Below the pieces are notes generated by a model. It had not been told where the DNA came from. It searched no databases and worked only from the letters and a program-made list of their open reading frames with translations. Below are positions 21,867-35,709 of a DNA stretch of 64,000 nt, one piece after another; position 1 is the stretch's first letter; each line of letters opens with the position of its first letter. Source of the stretch: Lytechinus variegatus (taxonomy: Eukaryota; Echinodermata; Echinoidea; Temnopleuroida; Toxopneustidae); NCBI RefSeq assembly GCF_018143015.1, contig NC_054746.1, positions 12,391,532 through 12,455,531 of the forward strand, in the 5' to 3' direction. A program made the translations under genes and the position numbers.

Positions 21867-24675
21867 AGAGTAAATGATCGTTGCATGTTATATCATTATC
21901 ATCAAATTGAAGGACATGGTATGTTTAATGTGGCATGAAAGTCAACAAATGTGTCCTGAAAGAAACAAGATTTCATCCAGGAATGAACAAAATAATAATT
22001 TATCAATAAAAGTTTAAATAATTCTCTATATTTCTCCCTTGCTACATCCTTCTTATACCATCTAGGATTAGAGTTAGGTTTTACATTTGGCTTAGTGTGA
22101 TTGACACCAGTGCATACACAATGATATAGAATAAAAATAAGACCCAGGTCCCGGGGCCCCCCACCATTCAAGGTTTTTGCCATCTTATAAATGTATACCA
22201 TAATGAAATTTCCCAAAACTATCAAATACCAGATGAATTATAAAATATCTATGGTAACCTACTAACCTTGAAACTTTCAAAAAGTGGTAAATGAATCATA
22301 ATGAAATGAAAGATATATCATAAGATATCTATGGTGACCTTGAAACTTTTTAAAAAAGAAATCTTAGGTGAAATTGAACAAGAAACAGGGTCTGTTGGTG
22401 CCATGGCCTGTTTGGAGTCATAATGTCCAGTAATGTTACCATTTCAGGGTCATATTTGATCCTTTCTGTGTCACATTAGATGTTAATCTGCATCTTTTTT
22501 TTTACCCAGAAGAGATGTGGCACCATCACATATTCACAGCAATATTCACTCAGTAGCTTACAATATGTGACAGTGTTTTGCAATAACTTTTGAACGTGAC
22601 AGCCTCCTTCCTGAAATTTGGATGCCTACTTTTATTTGCAAAATATTCTGATCTTGAAAGAGTTTTTAACATTGGCAATGGAATGCCAATCGCAAACAGA
22701 CAAGGAAGTTTCAAAGCCTTGACCCCTCCTCGAAAAAGAAGAGAAGAATTGAATTTTTAAAGTGGTCAAGTTTTTTAGTAACTTCCCAAGAGGAATATAA
22801 TGATCTAACCCTTGAGTTTGTTTATCACCTGTTTCTTTCTGTCACTTTACCTTGTTTAGAACTTTGAAAAAAAAATTTGGTAAATAATAATTCATATGGT
22901 CAACTGAAAGAAGGAGTTTAGGGTCAACCGATATTTTTCTATCTTTCAGAAGTCTCATTGGCACTCTGGGATATTTAGGGATTATAATTCTAAATCTGGT
23001 CAATCATGTCCATTTACATAGCGCAGTTACTATGTGCATATACTCAACTGCGCTTTGATACTTGGTATTTTAAAATATAAACTTAAACTGAACAAAAGCA
23101 TAAGACATTGACAGTCGGCATTCAACCACGTTTTCCTTTCTGGTATAACTATGAAAAATGTATGTCAAAGGTTTTTCATTGAAAGTGAGGTGTTGTTTGT
23201 CAGCCAGCCTTGGTATATTATTGACCATGCGAAGACGTAATCATGAATGCGATGAAGATAAAGAAATAAACCGACATCAAGTACTTAGGCATGAGGTCAT
23301 GCCGACCGCTGACATCAATAGTGCTGTAAATCAGAGATACCTTTCTTCAGTTTTAAGTGTGCATCCTGTTCACTTTGGCATTGTGAGCTAAATTATGGCA
23401 TGGCCATCACTACCAGCTGCCGAACTTGTCTTGGTATATTCACACACTTTCCAAATAATTCAGCTATTGAAGAAAAAAAAAACAAGTTCATCTTTAAAGT
23501 AGTTATGACTCTAACTTATGATCTTGGCGGAGGCCGCAGCTATTGTCTAGTTGCTTTCGTGTGTCTGAGATGCTGTTATGCAAAACCTTGTTAGCTATAT
23601 GTCTCATGCGGCAAGACTATGAACAGCGGCTGTAAGTTGTTGTTTTCTTTTTATCGATGAATGTCGCATGAAAAACCCGCATCGAGTCTTGGTTGTTGAA
23701 AAGAAAACAACATAAGCAAGACGTGTAGTTCAAAGACGGTGGTTGCTACACACTCACTTTTTGTCTCCCCGCATCACACACATCACTCACATTTAGAATA
23801 ACAGCAACCTGTGCGAACTTGGCCTAGATTATTGGCTATTTTCACTCCATGCAGAAACTACATAAGAACACATTCTGTGAAGAAGTACTTGTAAATTTCA
23901 TCAAAACTTCGAGGTCAATCTAGTTGGGCTTGTTCTAATAATTTCTTGCTATTGTTTCAATTAGAAAGTAGTTCTCACAAAACCATAGGGTCCTCTGAAA
24001 GAAGAGGACCACTATTATGACAAAATTGAACTCATCATTTACTAAAAGATTACCAAATCAAACATTTACACATCAGCTATACAGTAATAAGGCACATACA
24101 TTAGGTAAGATATTTGCAGATTTATCACAATGATTCTCATTAAATAAATGATTGCATAATCTTGGTGAAGAACTTGACAAGAATACCACTTACTTATCTC
24201 GTTAATGATATGTAAATAAAAAAGATCAAATCAAACCAATCTCCCTTAAGCTTAAAGCTTTAAGTCAATACCATCTTGGCCTTTAAAAAGAACTCACAAT
24301 GAGTTATTATACAGTTATATTAATTAGTCAATTTTAGCTCTAAATAGTAATCAATACCAATAAACATTCATTCAATTAAAAAAGGCAGTAAATAGTATAT
24401 CACTAAACAGGTCAAGTTTTCATAAATGTATCACACTTCAATTCTTCCGGTCAATTAAATAGCCACTTAATATACCACAGCAAGCACACATCACTAATTA
24501 CCCCTAATTCTTGTTGCCCCATGCAGTGGAGAAACTTTCCCTAATTCCAATAATATATTACGTTTCTGCCTGAAATCACACAACCTTTTCAAGGATGTGA
24601 ATTGGCTTGCGGCAATAGGCTTGGTGATTATGCCCAGCTACCTATTAAAATGCTTTCCCTATTAAACCAAGATAA
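21867..24675. other. AT-rich stretch; one small hairpin
   Basis: A 13-bp perfect inverted repeat, GTTGTTTTCTTTT at 23639-23651 and its complement at 23699-23711, with inner ATCGATG/CATCGAG-type words, forms a possible hairpin in a locally CpG-richer zone (23.5-23.8 kb). A minus-strand GTGAGT donor-like site is nearby (about 23758). No exon could be defended. Confidence 0.35.
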
Positions 24676-25254
24676 AGGTCAAGTCCACCCCAGAAATATG
24701 TTGATTTAAATCACTAGAGAAAAATCAGACAAGCATAATGCTGAAAATTCTATGAAAATCGGATGTAAGATAACTAAGTTATGATATTACAAAGTTTCGC
24801 TTATTTTTCACAAAATAGATACCAGTATGCAAAAAAATTAGTCACATGGAAATGGCAGAGTCTATAATGTCCCTCACTCACTATTTCTTTTGTTTTTTGT
24901 TTGAATTATACAGTATTTCAATTTTTACAGATTTGACAAAAAGGACCAACTTGACTGAACCATGAAATGTTAAACAATGGTAATTCCAAATGTTTAGGGA
25001 GAAATAAAACTTTGTTTCACAGGACAATGAGGAGAAAATTATAATAATATTTCATGTAATAAAATGCAATAGAAATTGTGAGTGATGCCATCAGTCCCCT
25101 CATATGCATACCGACAGGGATGTGCATATAACTGTTATGTGAATTAAGCGAACTTTAAAATGTCATAACTTTCTGATCTGATAAATTTTCAGTGCTATGC
25201 TTCATGAATTTTCTTTTTATTCAAATCAAGTTTTTGTTGGGGTGGACTTGTCCT
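24676..25254. mobile_element. TTAA-flanked foldback MITE (piggyBac-type), copy 1
   Basis: The ends AGGTCAAGTCCACCCCAG and its complement (GGGGTGGACTTGTCCT) are flanked by ATAA on the left and TTAA on the right. Inverted similarity continues through most of the element (CAAAGTTTCGCTTATT-type words in both senses). TTAA targets suggest piggyBac mobilisation. The sister copy at 45756-46359 has perfect TTAA on both sides. Confidence 0.75.
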
Positions 25255-25465
25255 TTAAGGAAAATTAGAATATCACTTTGTGATTGAGCATTCACATCAC
25301 AACCTTCAGAACTGGTTATTGCTATTCGAACATTCTCAGTGAGATTGAATGTTCCTCACAAAATTTGAAACTGTTTTGAGCGGCTTGCATTGTGAAGTGT
25401 ACTAAAAAGCAAAGGCAATTTGCACAAACTGCAGTATTTGCAGGTGAAGATAACTTCCAGAGCAA

Positions 25466-25706
25466 ACACTGTAAAAACTACAGTGTTGAAACTGACACCA
25501 ATTGGTGTTTATCGAGGACCACACCCTGAGGTGTTAAAAATTACACCCTAGAGATTAAACATAACACTAAAGAGTGTAAATGTAACAACAACAGGTGTTA
25601 TAATAACACCTATAGGTGTAAAACTAACACCATCAATTTAACACCGGTGTAAAATAACTGGTGTGGTCCTCTATGTACACCGGTCAACACCACAGTTTTT
25701 GTTGTG
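25466..25706. mobile_element. ACACTGTAAAAACTA MITE, intact copy
   Basis: A 241-bp element with inverted ends ACACTGTAAAAACTACAGTG and repeated inner words GGTGTTA/TAACACC. It serves as the uninterrupted reference for the split copy at 12991-14535. Confidence 0.8.
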
Positions 25707-27411
25707 AAGTTTTGTCTGATCTAATCCTGATTATACTGGTTGAAATATCCAAAGTGCCGGGTCTTGTGAGGTCAGTTTCTGTACCAGCTTACAAGACCTC
25801 TTAAGATCGCTTCTAAAAGTTCTTTGAGTGTTCTGATCACAAGTTAAACTGGTTCATACTAAACAGGTTTACCTTCAGCTGGTTCAAACCCAACTGAACC
25901 ACACACTTCCAGAGGTAAGTTGGTTTTTTTAATTATCAATATGCGCAGAATGGTCTGAGCAGCAGAAAAGGCTGCACTTTGAGACTTCCTAGAATGGCAA
26001 GCGGAGAGACCCAAGCACCTTATGGCACACACTTTTTTCAATTCAATTCAATTCATTTATTTCCATTTTCAAATCAAGTTTTCTTCGTTGAGTTTTGGAA
26101 TAAACATTTTATATCTGAACAGGCTGCAACTGACTTTGCCCTCCAATGTCACCTGCTTCACACATGTATGGGTGCATTTCATGTACCCCTTGGGTAGCAA
26201 TGCCTTTGTTTCCGATCCTCAGGTCCTAAGCAGCTCTACAATAATGTATTTTCTTCTTTTCTCTTTCAGGCAAAGTCACTTTGGAAAAAGTCACCAAAAG
26301 GGCAATTCTTTCGTTCTTTGATTGAGTTGGATTCTTTGATTGTATCCAACTCTGCGTGCTTGAGGAAAATAGGCAGATACTTCACAAAGGAGTACTGGGT
26401 TACCCCTTTGACAAAAATTGGACCAGCTTTTGATTTAAACTGCATTGAAACTCCCTCTTTATGAAAAAAATATATGCAGATTTTCCGAGAAGTAAAAGAA
26501 AAGCCTATATCAAATTTCTGTTTAAATGACAATTGATTAAGCAGCTGATCTTCTTATTTTTGTTAATTATTTCAATTCTGCTGAATAGAGTATTCTTGTT
26601 TATCTAGGTCATCAACAAATTACAGAGTAATGCTAGAGAATTTTGTCATACAATAGAAATAATGGATTTCCATCCTCTATATTCATTATTAGCCATATTC
26701 AGTAGAATAAGTTTTCAGATACACTATAAAGAATGATAGGATGGAGAGGGGTGAGTCATCCTTATAAAGGGGTGACACAATTTTTAATAAGAATGGAAAT
26801 AAACACTGTCATTTCTCAGCCCTTTTCTATCCTTTTCTATCTTTTCCACCTTTTTGTGTTTTTCAGAGTGTATTGATTTCAATTTGAACAAATACCTCAA
26901 TATAAAGCATATTGCTTTATGCAATATAAAATCAAGTAATGGTCTTTTTTTTCTTTGAATGGGGGGAGGGGTGGGTCCAAAATGCTGTTGCAACTGGTAT
27001 CTTATCAAATAAAAAGCATGTGTACAAGATAGTAAATCTAGCAAAAACTTATAAATCTTAAGATAGTACATCAAACAAATTTTGTTTGATTCACTATGTA
27101 CAGTATCTCTCAGTCAATTTATGTTATGAGATGTATTACTACAAAAATAAACCAAAATACAGCTGTGCTCAAAAGTTGGTGAACCCTGCCACAAAATGTA
27201 CTCTTTCATGCAGTGTTGGATGGAGACAGCAAGACTACAATGTTTGGCGTGCCCAGAGAAACAAACTATATTGCATGTAATATTTTATCACCTGAATATT
27301 CAATGACTTAAATATCTAGAACATGACAGAACTTGAACACTTTAAATATGTTCATTTTCTGGTGGGTTCACTAAGTGTTTAGCAGCACTGTATTTGTAGA
27401 AATGCTCTCAA
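25707..27411. other. Non-coding spacer
   Basis: Overlapping open frames of 60-99 codons on both strands around 26.0-27.1 kb lack any domain, splice or start evidence. A segment near 25.80-25.88 kb vaguely recalls the AACTGGTTTC MITE family. Confidence 0.35.
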
Positions 27412-27887
27412 TAGGCGGTTTCAGACCGCCTCGAAGTTCGCCAGTTCCAGGTATTCTCTGATCGGGAAATTTACCCCGATCAGAAAATACCAGGTATTTT
27501 GGTAATGTGAAAGCAAACTACGCGTAATTTCCCCGAAAGAAAATACCCGCTAAATAGTAGGTACTTGGCGAAATTACGAGAACTTTCGTGGGGATTTTTC
27601 CAAGGTCGCAGGTATTTTGGCGATGTGAAAGCAAATTACGGGAACTTTTATCCCAGCGTGTCGTTGGGCGCGGCGGCGTGGGTGGCTGCTGGGCTAGTGA
27701 TTTTTAATCTCCCGCCTTGCCTGCTTATCAGACCACACTGCGCATGCTCGTAACTTCGGGAACTTATCCGAAGGATGTGTTTCGGGGCGGTGTGAATGCA
27801 GGAATAATTAACGGGTATTTTTTAGCCTTAAAAAGTTCTCGTAATTTAACGGGGATTCTTGTGATCGAGGCGGTTTGAAACCACCTA
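27412..27887. mobile_element. TIR MITE with GGCGGTTTCA ends
   Basis: TAGGCGGTTTCAGACCGCC at the left is matched by GGCGGTTTGAAACCACCTA at the right, bordered by TA. The interior repeats GGTATTTTGG-AATGTGAAAGCAAA twice (near 27493 and 27611). It is GC-richer than its surroundings and has no coding capacity. Confidence 0.75.
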
Positions 27888-28064
27888 ATATCTTTTGCCT
27901 CTGCCCTCATATATCACCATGTCACCATACAATATCACATCATTCCCAATCTCTTTTTTCGGTATCAGAGAAGTTTAAATAAATCATTTCATGTGCCAGG
28001 TCACCAGTTGGGATAGTATACACTGTTTAGATCATTTGTGTGACCTGACATGAATCTCATAGAC

Positions 28065-28456
28065 CCCGTTCTCATTATGCTTTCTAAAACTACCATAGTT
28101 TACAGGAATTGGTTCAGGAAACCAGTTTGGAAGATCACTTTGTTAGCATTCCCATCTGATCACCCAAAAGTGGTTTCCAAAAACCCATTAACGAAAAGCG
28201 GTCTTGTTGCTCTCGGAGGGGTGATATGTTTTGCATGAAATTTGAAATTACAGCATAGACATGTGTGGACAGTTGTGCCCTCACTTCCGCTAAAACCAGT
28301 TTAAATAGGGATAACAATCTTGAAAACTACATTGCGATGCGGTTTCTAAACTGGATTTCCAAGACTGCATGCTTAGAGCTTTCTCCTTACACTGTAAACT
28401 AGTTTCCACTAAACTACTTTTCAGTAAACTAGTTTTAGAACAGTAATGAGAACGGG
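28065..28456. mobile_element. MITE with CCCGTTCTCATTA ends
   Basis: CCCGTTCTCATTATGC and AGTAATGAGAACGGG form the termini. The inverted similarity extends inward (TTTCTAAAACTA / TAGTTTTAGAA; GGAAACCAGTTT / AAACTGGATTTCC). It is related to 17017-17447. Confidence 0.75.
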
Positions 28457-28751
28457 CCCACGAAGCACCTAACACCCCTGAAAATTTAGATCATTTGTGC
28501 GACTAAACTTCAATCCATAGCTTTATGAACCTCATGTGCAAACAGGTAGGGTATGTCAACAACATGAAACAGAAGTTTGTAATTTTCGCTGGTTCAAAAG
28601 TCACTTTACAAAACCCATGAATGAGCATGGATATACCGATTGTCTGGGACAGCGAATGAACAAGTTATGGGTTGATCTGATTTGAAACAGAAGTGTCAAT
28701 GACTGGTAAATTATTCACTGTGGTGTAAGGATAAAAATAGAACTTTGTGCA

Positions 28752-28826
28752 GTTTCATAAAGCTTGTTATTATACCAAATGCACATTTTTTTATTGCAAT
28801 TTTGTTATTACAACAGGTTTTATGAA
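28752..28826. repeat. Short inverted repeat
   Basis: TTTCATAAAGCTTGTTATTATA and its imperfect inverted partner ending TTTTATGAAA lie within 75 bp. This is likely a very short MITE related to the TTTCATAAAG type at 21.7 kb. Confidence 0.45.
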
Positions 28827-29660
28827 AAAGGGCCCTGCAGAAATTCATTTGGGGAATCTGCAGTGACAAAATAGAAAGGACATGTAACAGTTGAAAAGAA
28901 AGACAATAAAAATAGCCTTGAAAATTAAAACGTTTGTAACCATGATGAAATAAATTTTTAAGACATCATTTTAATTCACCAAGTATCTTCTATTGGTTAA
29001 GTCTATGTATTCAATGAAAGTCCAACCTTTTAAAATAAAAGACTCTTTACACAGCTAAAATACCATCTACCAATTTATTTGATTGCATCATTTACTTTAT
29101 ATAAAAAAGTTACTTTCATTTTACTACATTCCCTAAGTTAAAAATCATCAAATGGAATATTATTGTGTATTGTTAGCATCTTTTTTAAAGGGGGGATGTT
29201 GGTGAGTAGTACTCACACTTTAAATATCTGCACTGCATCTGATTGCATGGGAATAAGGCAAGTACTTTCATTGACTAAAATTATTCTCTACTTGGCTCAG
29301 TAAAAAGCATTTTGTCTTTGCTATAGATCGGCAGATCAGAAATATATTTTTGCAAAAAGTTTGGGTATATTTTGGAATAAATCTTTTTATTTCATTTATA
29401 AGAATTCAAATCTGGAAGGTCTGCACACACTGCTGCTCCTAAAATAAATGTAATACACCTGCATTTGATTACTATCATACTCTTATGATTTGTATTGTTC
29501 AATAATGTTAACTACACATGGGAGCAATGATAATATCTGAATATCTAGATGAACTTACTTATCTCTCTAGACAAACAGGCTACACAAAGTCCATATGTGA
29601 CACATTCTCATCCACTTAGAGATCTTTTTTCTTTTGTTATTCTAATTCTAAGGTCCATAA
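28827..29660. other. Non-coding spacer
   Basis: AT-rich, with no recognised feature. Confidence 0.4.
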
Positions 29661-30123
29661 TTACCGTGTTTACACATTGACTCGGCTCGGGTGTTGAATC
29701 CGCGAGCCGGGTTGAACACTGCGAAGAAGGGATCAGAGATCACGTTTATACGTACATATAAAAAGGCGAGTTCAACACGGCTCGCGGATCTCGAACGGAA
29801 GAATTATGACGTCGCAAATTAAACGCGGGAAATTCACCGCCGGAATCGAATCTTGTCTGTGCGAACAACAACAATGCCAAAAGTGAAAGCGCGCGCAGTG
29901 ACCTGGTCAAGAGAGTTCGACACGGCTTTCTGTTTACACACGAAAAAATTGCCGAGTCTGACTCGGCTCGCGGGTTGAAACCTACGATTTTGGCGGATCA
30001 AAAAAGCTGTGTTCGACACGGCTCGCGGATCACACTGATCGCGTTTACACAGCATAAAATTGCCGTGTTGAGCACGGCTCGCGTGTCGAACCCCCGAGCC
30101 GTGTCACTGTGTAAACACGGTAA
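29661..30123. mobile_element. GC-rich MITE with CCGTGTTTACAC ends
   Basis: TTACCGTGTTTACACA and TGTGTAAACACGGTAA are the ends, and GGCTCGCGG-type words are repeated inside in both senses. The CpG-rich interior stands out from the flanks. The short open frames on both strands are by-products. Confidence 0.8.
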
Positions 30124-30340
30124 TACTCTATTTTTACCAGAAGCTATCAAAACTCAATGTAATCTCCGGACCTACATCTAGTCTGAGATGTAGGAGGGGG
30201 CAGGGGGAAATTGGTTTGCTATGGGTGAAGGGGGCTTGTAAGAACAGGTTGAACACCCACAAGCCAAGAGTAGCACCTACATCTACATGTATGTGCAAAA
30301 ACTCTGAATGTCCAAGCAGTCTACCTTATATTGTATTTAC

Positions 30341-30490
30341 AAATATCACAAAATAATCTCCACTGGGAAGTTGCCTGAATTTCTTTGATCGATCCAATCC
30401 ACTGTATAGCATCCTGGCTCATATTTGCAGGGTGTGTCGTCGCTGCCAACGCTGCCAGTAATCCAGTACAATGGACATAGCTCTTTGACC
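30341..30490 (-). CDS. Exon-like segment, two alternative open frames, product unknown
   Basis: On the minus strand a good acceptor (TTATTCATAATGATTTCAG) precedes a GC-richer 150-nt block. One frame (47 codons to a TGA) is Cys- and Trp-rich (ELCPLYWITGSVGSDDTPC). A second frame reaches a GTAAAT donor and includes CTGLLAALAATTHPANMSQD. I cannot decide between them and recognise neither. The first could join in phase 0 to the TSP1 exon if a weak GTGGAG donor were used. The segment lies on the same strand as that exon, 10 kb upstream, so it may be part of the same gene. Confidence 0.3.
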
Positions 30491-33400
30491 CTGAAATCAT
30501 TATGAATAAACTTTCAACCAATCAGATCTCTAAGATTAATTATTCAAATTTTTTAGATTAATGCGCGGTAATTACAGAATAGGGATGCAAGCATAAACAG
30601 GTACCAATCGAGAAAAAAAAATCAAAATCTACTCAACACCTAATGAAAAGACTTATTTCCATAATGTAGTGTCGAGTTCCCCAACACACCCTCAACATTT
30701 TACAAACTTCAGAAATATACACGATCAACCCCCCCCCCAGCCTTCATTTCAACCACTCCCCCCACCCCCTCCTCCACAGCCTTCATGAATTTGACCCACG
30801 AATAAAATTTTCAATCAGAAAACTGAATGCAAGAAAATGCAATTTGTACGGTACTTGGTATTTTTGTTGGTTTGGGGGTCAAATTTAAGGGGAGCAACAC
30901 GTTCATGGCAGGGAGTACCCCTTCTGCTTCCATCACTCAAAGTCATGACCACCCCACACACCCCATTCAGGAACAAATCACGAAGGGTTTGCATTGACCA
31001 ACTTGCCCTGAAAAATAATCACTAGAAATCATGTTTCACCGCCTCAAAATTATCCGCTCTTTGAAGTGCCTTGTACTCTCTTCATCAACAGTACGTAGCA
31101 TTATTACATTTTCCTATTTAATAAATGTCCGAGCCCTCTGGGCAAATCATGGCTCGCAAATCTACACCACCATTCTACAAGGAAAAATATCCTTACACAA
31201 AACATGTTATTGCTGTATGATTTATCTCAAAGAACCTAAAATTTTGGCCCTGCTATTCATTTCACCAAATGATATAATCTGTCCATATTTAAGTATCCAC
31301 ATTGGCAAACAATAAATCAGTGGTTGTATTTAAGCACGATAAATATATTGTTAAAAAATTAAGTTACAAGAGAAAAGAATGGAAAGTTCTGTTCACACAA
31401 AAAAAATAATCCAGGTACAAAAACATGTTATTGCTTTGTCTAAAAATTTTATATTTTGTTCCTACTATTTACTTTACAAAAGGGGATGTTTAAGTATCCA
31501 TATTGACAAACAATAATTCAATAATTGCAACTTGCATTTATGGTACAAAATACCCCCAAAAATCTATTGTGTTCTATTTATTGTGGGGCAAACTTGAAGC
31601 AAACACTAAAAATCAAATTATGGACAGAATTTTAGGGCCAAAAAAATAAAAAATTTGAAAAATAAAATGTTTTGTTATATAAATTGATTTTCAATATACT
31701 GGTATTGAGCTTGACAAAGTTTATTAATTATCCGCTTCTTCATTCATAAAGTGTTATTTTTTGACAAATTTTACTTATTTGGCACTAACGTGTAACGATC
31801 ATTCATATACATTTTGGCGTTATCTGTTAAATGTTTTGCTAAGCAATGTGAAGAAAGCTTTTGTGAGTTTAGGTAATAAACTCATTGAAATTTCATACTA
31901 TCCTGATTCAGAATTCAATTTCAGCATCAGCAAATAATCATTGATCTTCTAATTAACTATTCACTTTTAATTTTGAAATTAAAGTATTGAAATAAAATCT
32001 TGAAAAAAGGTTTCAGTATTGACATTATTTTAAAAAAGAGTCCCTTAATTCCCAATTTAACTCTCAAAAATGAAATACACTATTCAAATATAACTTATTT
32101 TTCTCAAGTTTACTTACATTTTTCTTTGACTTTTTTTTCATCGACTTTCACAGGTGGCTTCTGCAGGAGTAAATTGGGCCCATAATCCTCAATTTAGGAT
32201 CCGATATGGATTATAACAGCTGTTAATGGTTTGGTAATGCCTTAGGGCAAGGGGTACAAATTAACTTCACCTTCCCCCATCAGACATAAATTGGTACTGA
32301 GGTTAAGACGAAAAAGCCAGGTACAGTACCCGTGGGAGTGGTATAGATCTAAGCAGGTAAAAGGGTAATTCTGTCAAGCCTATCAAATAAGATATGATTT
32401 TCCTGGTATATATTTGACAACTTTCTCACAATATCTTGGAGAACTTTTGAAAATTGGATTCAGGGGGGGGGTCAAATTATTTTCAGAAGTGCTTGGCAGA
32501 GGTATAAATATTATGAAAGATAACCAAGATATTAAAGGTTCTGACTTTTTAAGTTTTTTTTAATGATGAATGATATAATTTGTGTTTTATGAAAACATGA
32601 TAAATTTCAAAGAATCCAGTAGGCTAAAAATTTTTTTTTACTTAATTGTTGTTCGGAAAGTAAAAGGGCAATATGACACTATTGATTGCAAAAACCTAGC
32701 CTGAACAATCTATCCCCAAAAAAAATGTTTGACTAAGAACAATTTTTTTCATGATAATGAGCAGTAATATTACCCTTTTACTGCCAAATGAAAAAATCTT
32801 CAACAAAATTCATCAAACATAAGTTCCTCTAAAAAAAACCCTCATATTTCTCTTTCTTTCACTCTCTCTCTCTCTCTCTCTTTCCCTCTATTTTCACCCA
32901 ACCCCAACAGAAGGAATTGCATAGTAACAGTTGGTATCATATCCCCTCCTTTACCCAGGTTTGCCTGAGGTGTCTCTCTCTGAACCCACTGCAAAATGCA
33001 ATTAAGATAAAAGTAATGTTATCCTACAATGAATAAACAATGAAGAATGTCTCCTAGCAGTTCTAGGTCATTGACCCCAAACCTAGACATCAGTAGGCCA
33101 TCTTCACAACCCAAAGTTTTCAAATTATCACACCGTTTCTAAACCAGAAAATTATTCTGATCAGACAATGATGAGATTATTATTAACAGAATTGTGATTA
33201 GCAAACTATTTTGTTGGCTTATAGTCTCAAGATTGCAATCCCAAGAATTTATTTGTAAAATTGCTAGTACACAAAAATCATTTTTCCATTCACTTTTCAA
33301 GGAAGCGTGTTTGTCAGTAGATTTTCCCAGTGAAATAAAATTCAAACATAATGACCTTGCAAAAATAAACTAAAGAAATGAATACATACATGCTCTCTTT

Positions 33401-35449
33401 AATTGGCTTTAAACTAGTAAAATAGCACATTTCATATATTTAAGCTATATCACACAAAAATTACCTTAATTTTAAAAATCTTTTCAGAGTTTTTTTTAAT
33501 GATTTCCAAGTGAATCCATATATGTAAATCCATATTTACAATGACCTTGCAAATGTCTGGTTTGTACGACACTCAACAGTTATAGAATGAACAAAGAAAT
33601 GAAGACATATATGCCCTCTTAAATTGCCTTCAAACAGTGAAGAGTCAACTACAGGCCAAAGCCCTGTGATGTGGTCTTGACTTCTGAAAATGTTTCTCCT
33701 GCCAGCCGATCTCCTCTGAAATAATATGTGAACACTTCACATATCTGAATGTAAACATTTTTGTAATAGGCTGACATGTACACTTATGATTTCATGAAGA
33801 GCTTGGAACAAGGGTAGCTATCCTGGAGGGAACATCCCCACCCTTGAATTTAAAATTTTGTACGTAGGAGAGGATGATCTTGTGCCATACCCCCTCCCAC
33901 TTGTGAACCAAAATTCACTTGTGCATGGCTAGGAAGGGCAAAAATTTGGAAAATACCTTCTTAAATTTCCTTTGTTTGTGTCTCTTTCGCCTAAACCTCA
34001 CTCCATCTCCACCCTTCCCCCTTCTTCCTCACTCCTCCCCCACCCCACCCCCTCTCTCTCTTTAATGAGCTCCTTTGTTAATCAACTGATTTTCAAAGTA
34101 ATTCACACGATTTACCATTTTACAGATAAATGCAATAATGAATCATTTTGTTCTTAATATTCTTTACACTTTACTTGAAGTTCATAACATTGCGTCCACC
34201 CCCCTCCCCTAAAAAAAATCCCACAGTATTCACACAAAACCTGGGCAGTGTAAATATGGCGTTGACATATTTTGGAGTCAATCTTGGATTATGTTGACAT
34301 TCAGCATGTTTGCAAACAAGCAATTTATTACAGGACTGTAACAAGAGACAGCGCACAGCGTGAACTTTGGATTATGTGCAGTTCCTTGCCAATGTATAGA
34401 TTCTAGTTCATTCACATACTGTATGCTAAAACTTAAAAGTCTGGATTTATTGTCTGGTTATCCAACATGAGTAAATTGACTGAAATACTAATCAAAATAG
34501 ATTTTGGCAATAACTTGGATACTAAATGCGCAAGTAAGGCCTTTTAGAAATAAAAATGAAATATAGCCCAAATCTAAAATTTTGTTTATTTGGTATAGAA
34601 ACATAATAAAATGAGATGGATCAATTAAACTGTGCACAACTACAAACACAATTTCTTGTGGTCTTGTAACCAATAATTGACTACACATGATGTCAATGTT
34701 CTTTTTCAAAATATAAAATATAACTTCTTCATAAATTAAAAAAAAAAAATGTTTAATATTGACATAAGTGGGTATGTATAAACCATGAAAGGAAAAAATA
34801 CATAAAAGGAGATAACTTATTATAAAACATGATAATGGGTGGCAAATTTATATCTCATTACTTGGGGTTATTTATTTTTCCTACTTGACTCAAACCCTTT
34901 CATTACTTTTCTGTAATAATACTTATAAATGTGACCAAATACAAATTGAGCAATTGTTTAGATAAAACTCAAATGCAACACAATTTTCATTCAGCCAATA
35001 GGGACCTATTGAGTAGTTGTGTTGATTAACTCACTCAAAACAGGGTTATATTTAACAGACCCCTGCTTTTTTAAAGTTATTTTTATCCTTAGTTTTATCA
35101 TTAATTTTCTTCATTCAACATTGCATTTCCCCTTTAATTTCTTAATTTCACCTTCTTTTGTAAACATTTGCCATGATCATGAACTCTCAATCTTATGCCT
35201 GAACTAGCCCATTTCTTTGAAGTCATTTCTTCACACCTACATGTATGTGCTCAAATATTTATCCCTGTCCTGGACACACATTTACTCTCCCATTTTTTCC
35301 TATATACTATCAAATAGTGAATGACTACAGTAACAATGAGCCCATGGCAGTAAACATGAGTGGAATGTTTTATATCAGCTTATAATATGTCAGATAAATC
35401 AATCATGGAACTAAACTTGTCACACATCAACAAAACCAACTCCAAAAAT

Positions 35450-35451
<2 letters not shown>
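30491..35451. other. Long AT-rich stretch with minor repeats
   Basis: About 5 kb without a defensible gene. Two diverged tandem pairs occur: around 31190-31315 and 31420-31530 (shared ATGTTATTGCT, TTAAGTATCCA), and around 33348-33430 and 33539-33645 (shared AATGACCTTGCAAA). A pure CT run is listed separately. Confidence 0.4.
32862..32884 (+). repeat. CT microsatellite
   Basis: An uninterrupted run of CT dinucleotides within a wider pyrimidine tract. Confidence 0.85.

Positions 35452-35483
<32 letters not shown>
35452..35483 (+). repeat. 32-base poly-C tract
   Basis: An unbroken run of C directly abuts the CCCGTCT end of the next MITE. Its length may be inflated or shortened by sequencing. 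Confidence 0.85.
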
Positions 35484-35484
<1 letters not shown>

Positions 35485-35709
35485 TCTACAAAGAATTGTG
35501 ATTGATCCGATCAGTCAAAGCTATGGACGGCCAGCAACGTCAACATCTATTTATGCATGTTTGTTCACATTGTTTTCTTGAAAATACACTGTGCTTCTCT
35601 TTGTTTATGAAGGACATTGTGCAAATTTCCTGTAGAAAAAATTATGACACTGATGGATTTCCATAGAATTACAACTGATCGGATCAATCGTAACTCCTTG
35701 TAAGACGGG
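35481..35709. mobile_element. MITE with CCCGTCTTACAAAG ends, copy 1
   Basis: Inverted ends CCCGTCTACAAAGAATTG and AACTCCTTGTAAGACGGG, with inner GATTGATCCGATCA / TGATCGGATCAATC. About 229 bp. A second copy lies in intron 1 of the astacin gene (61018-61237). Confidence 0.75.
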
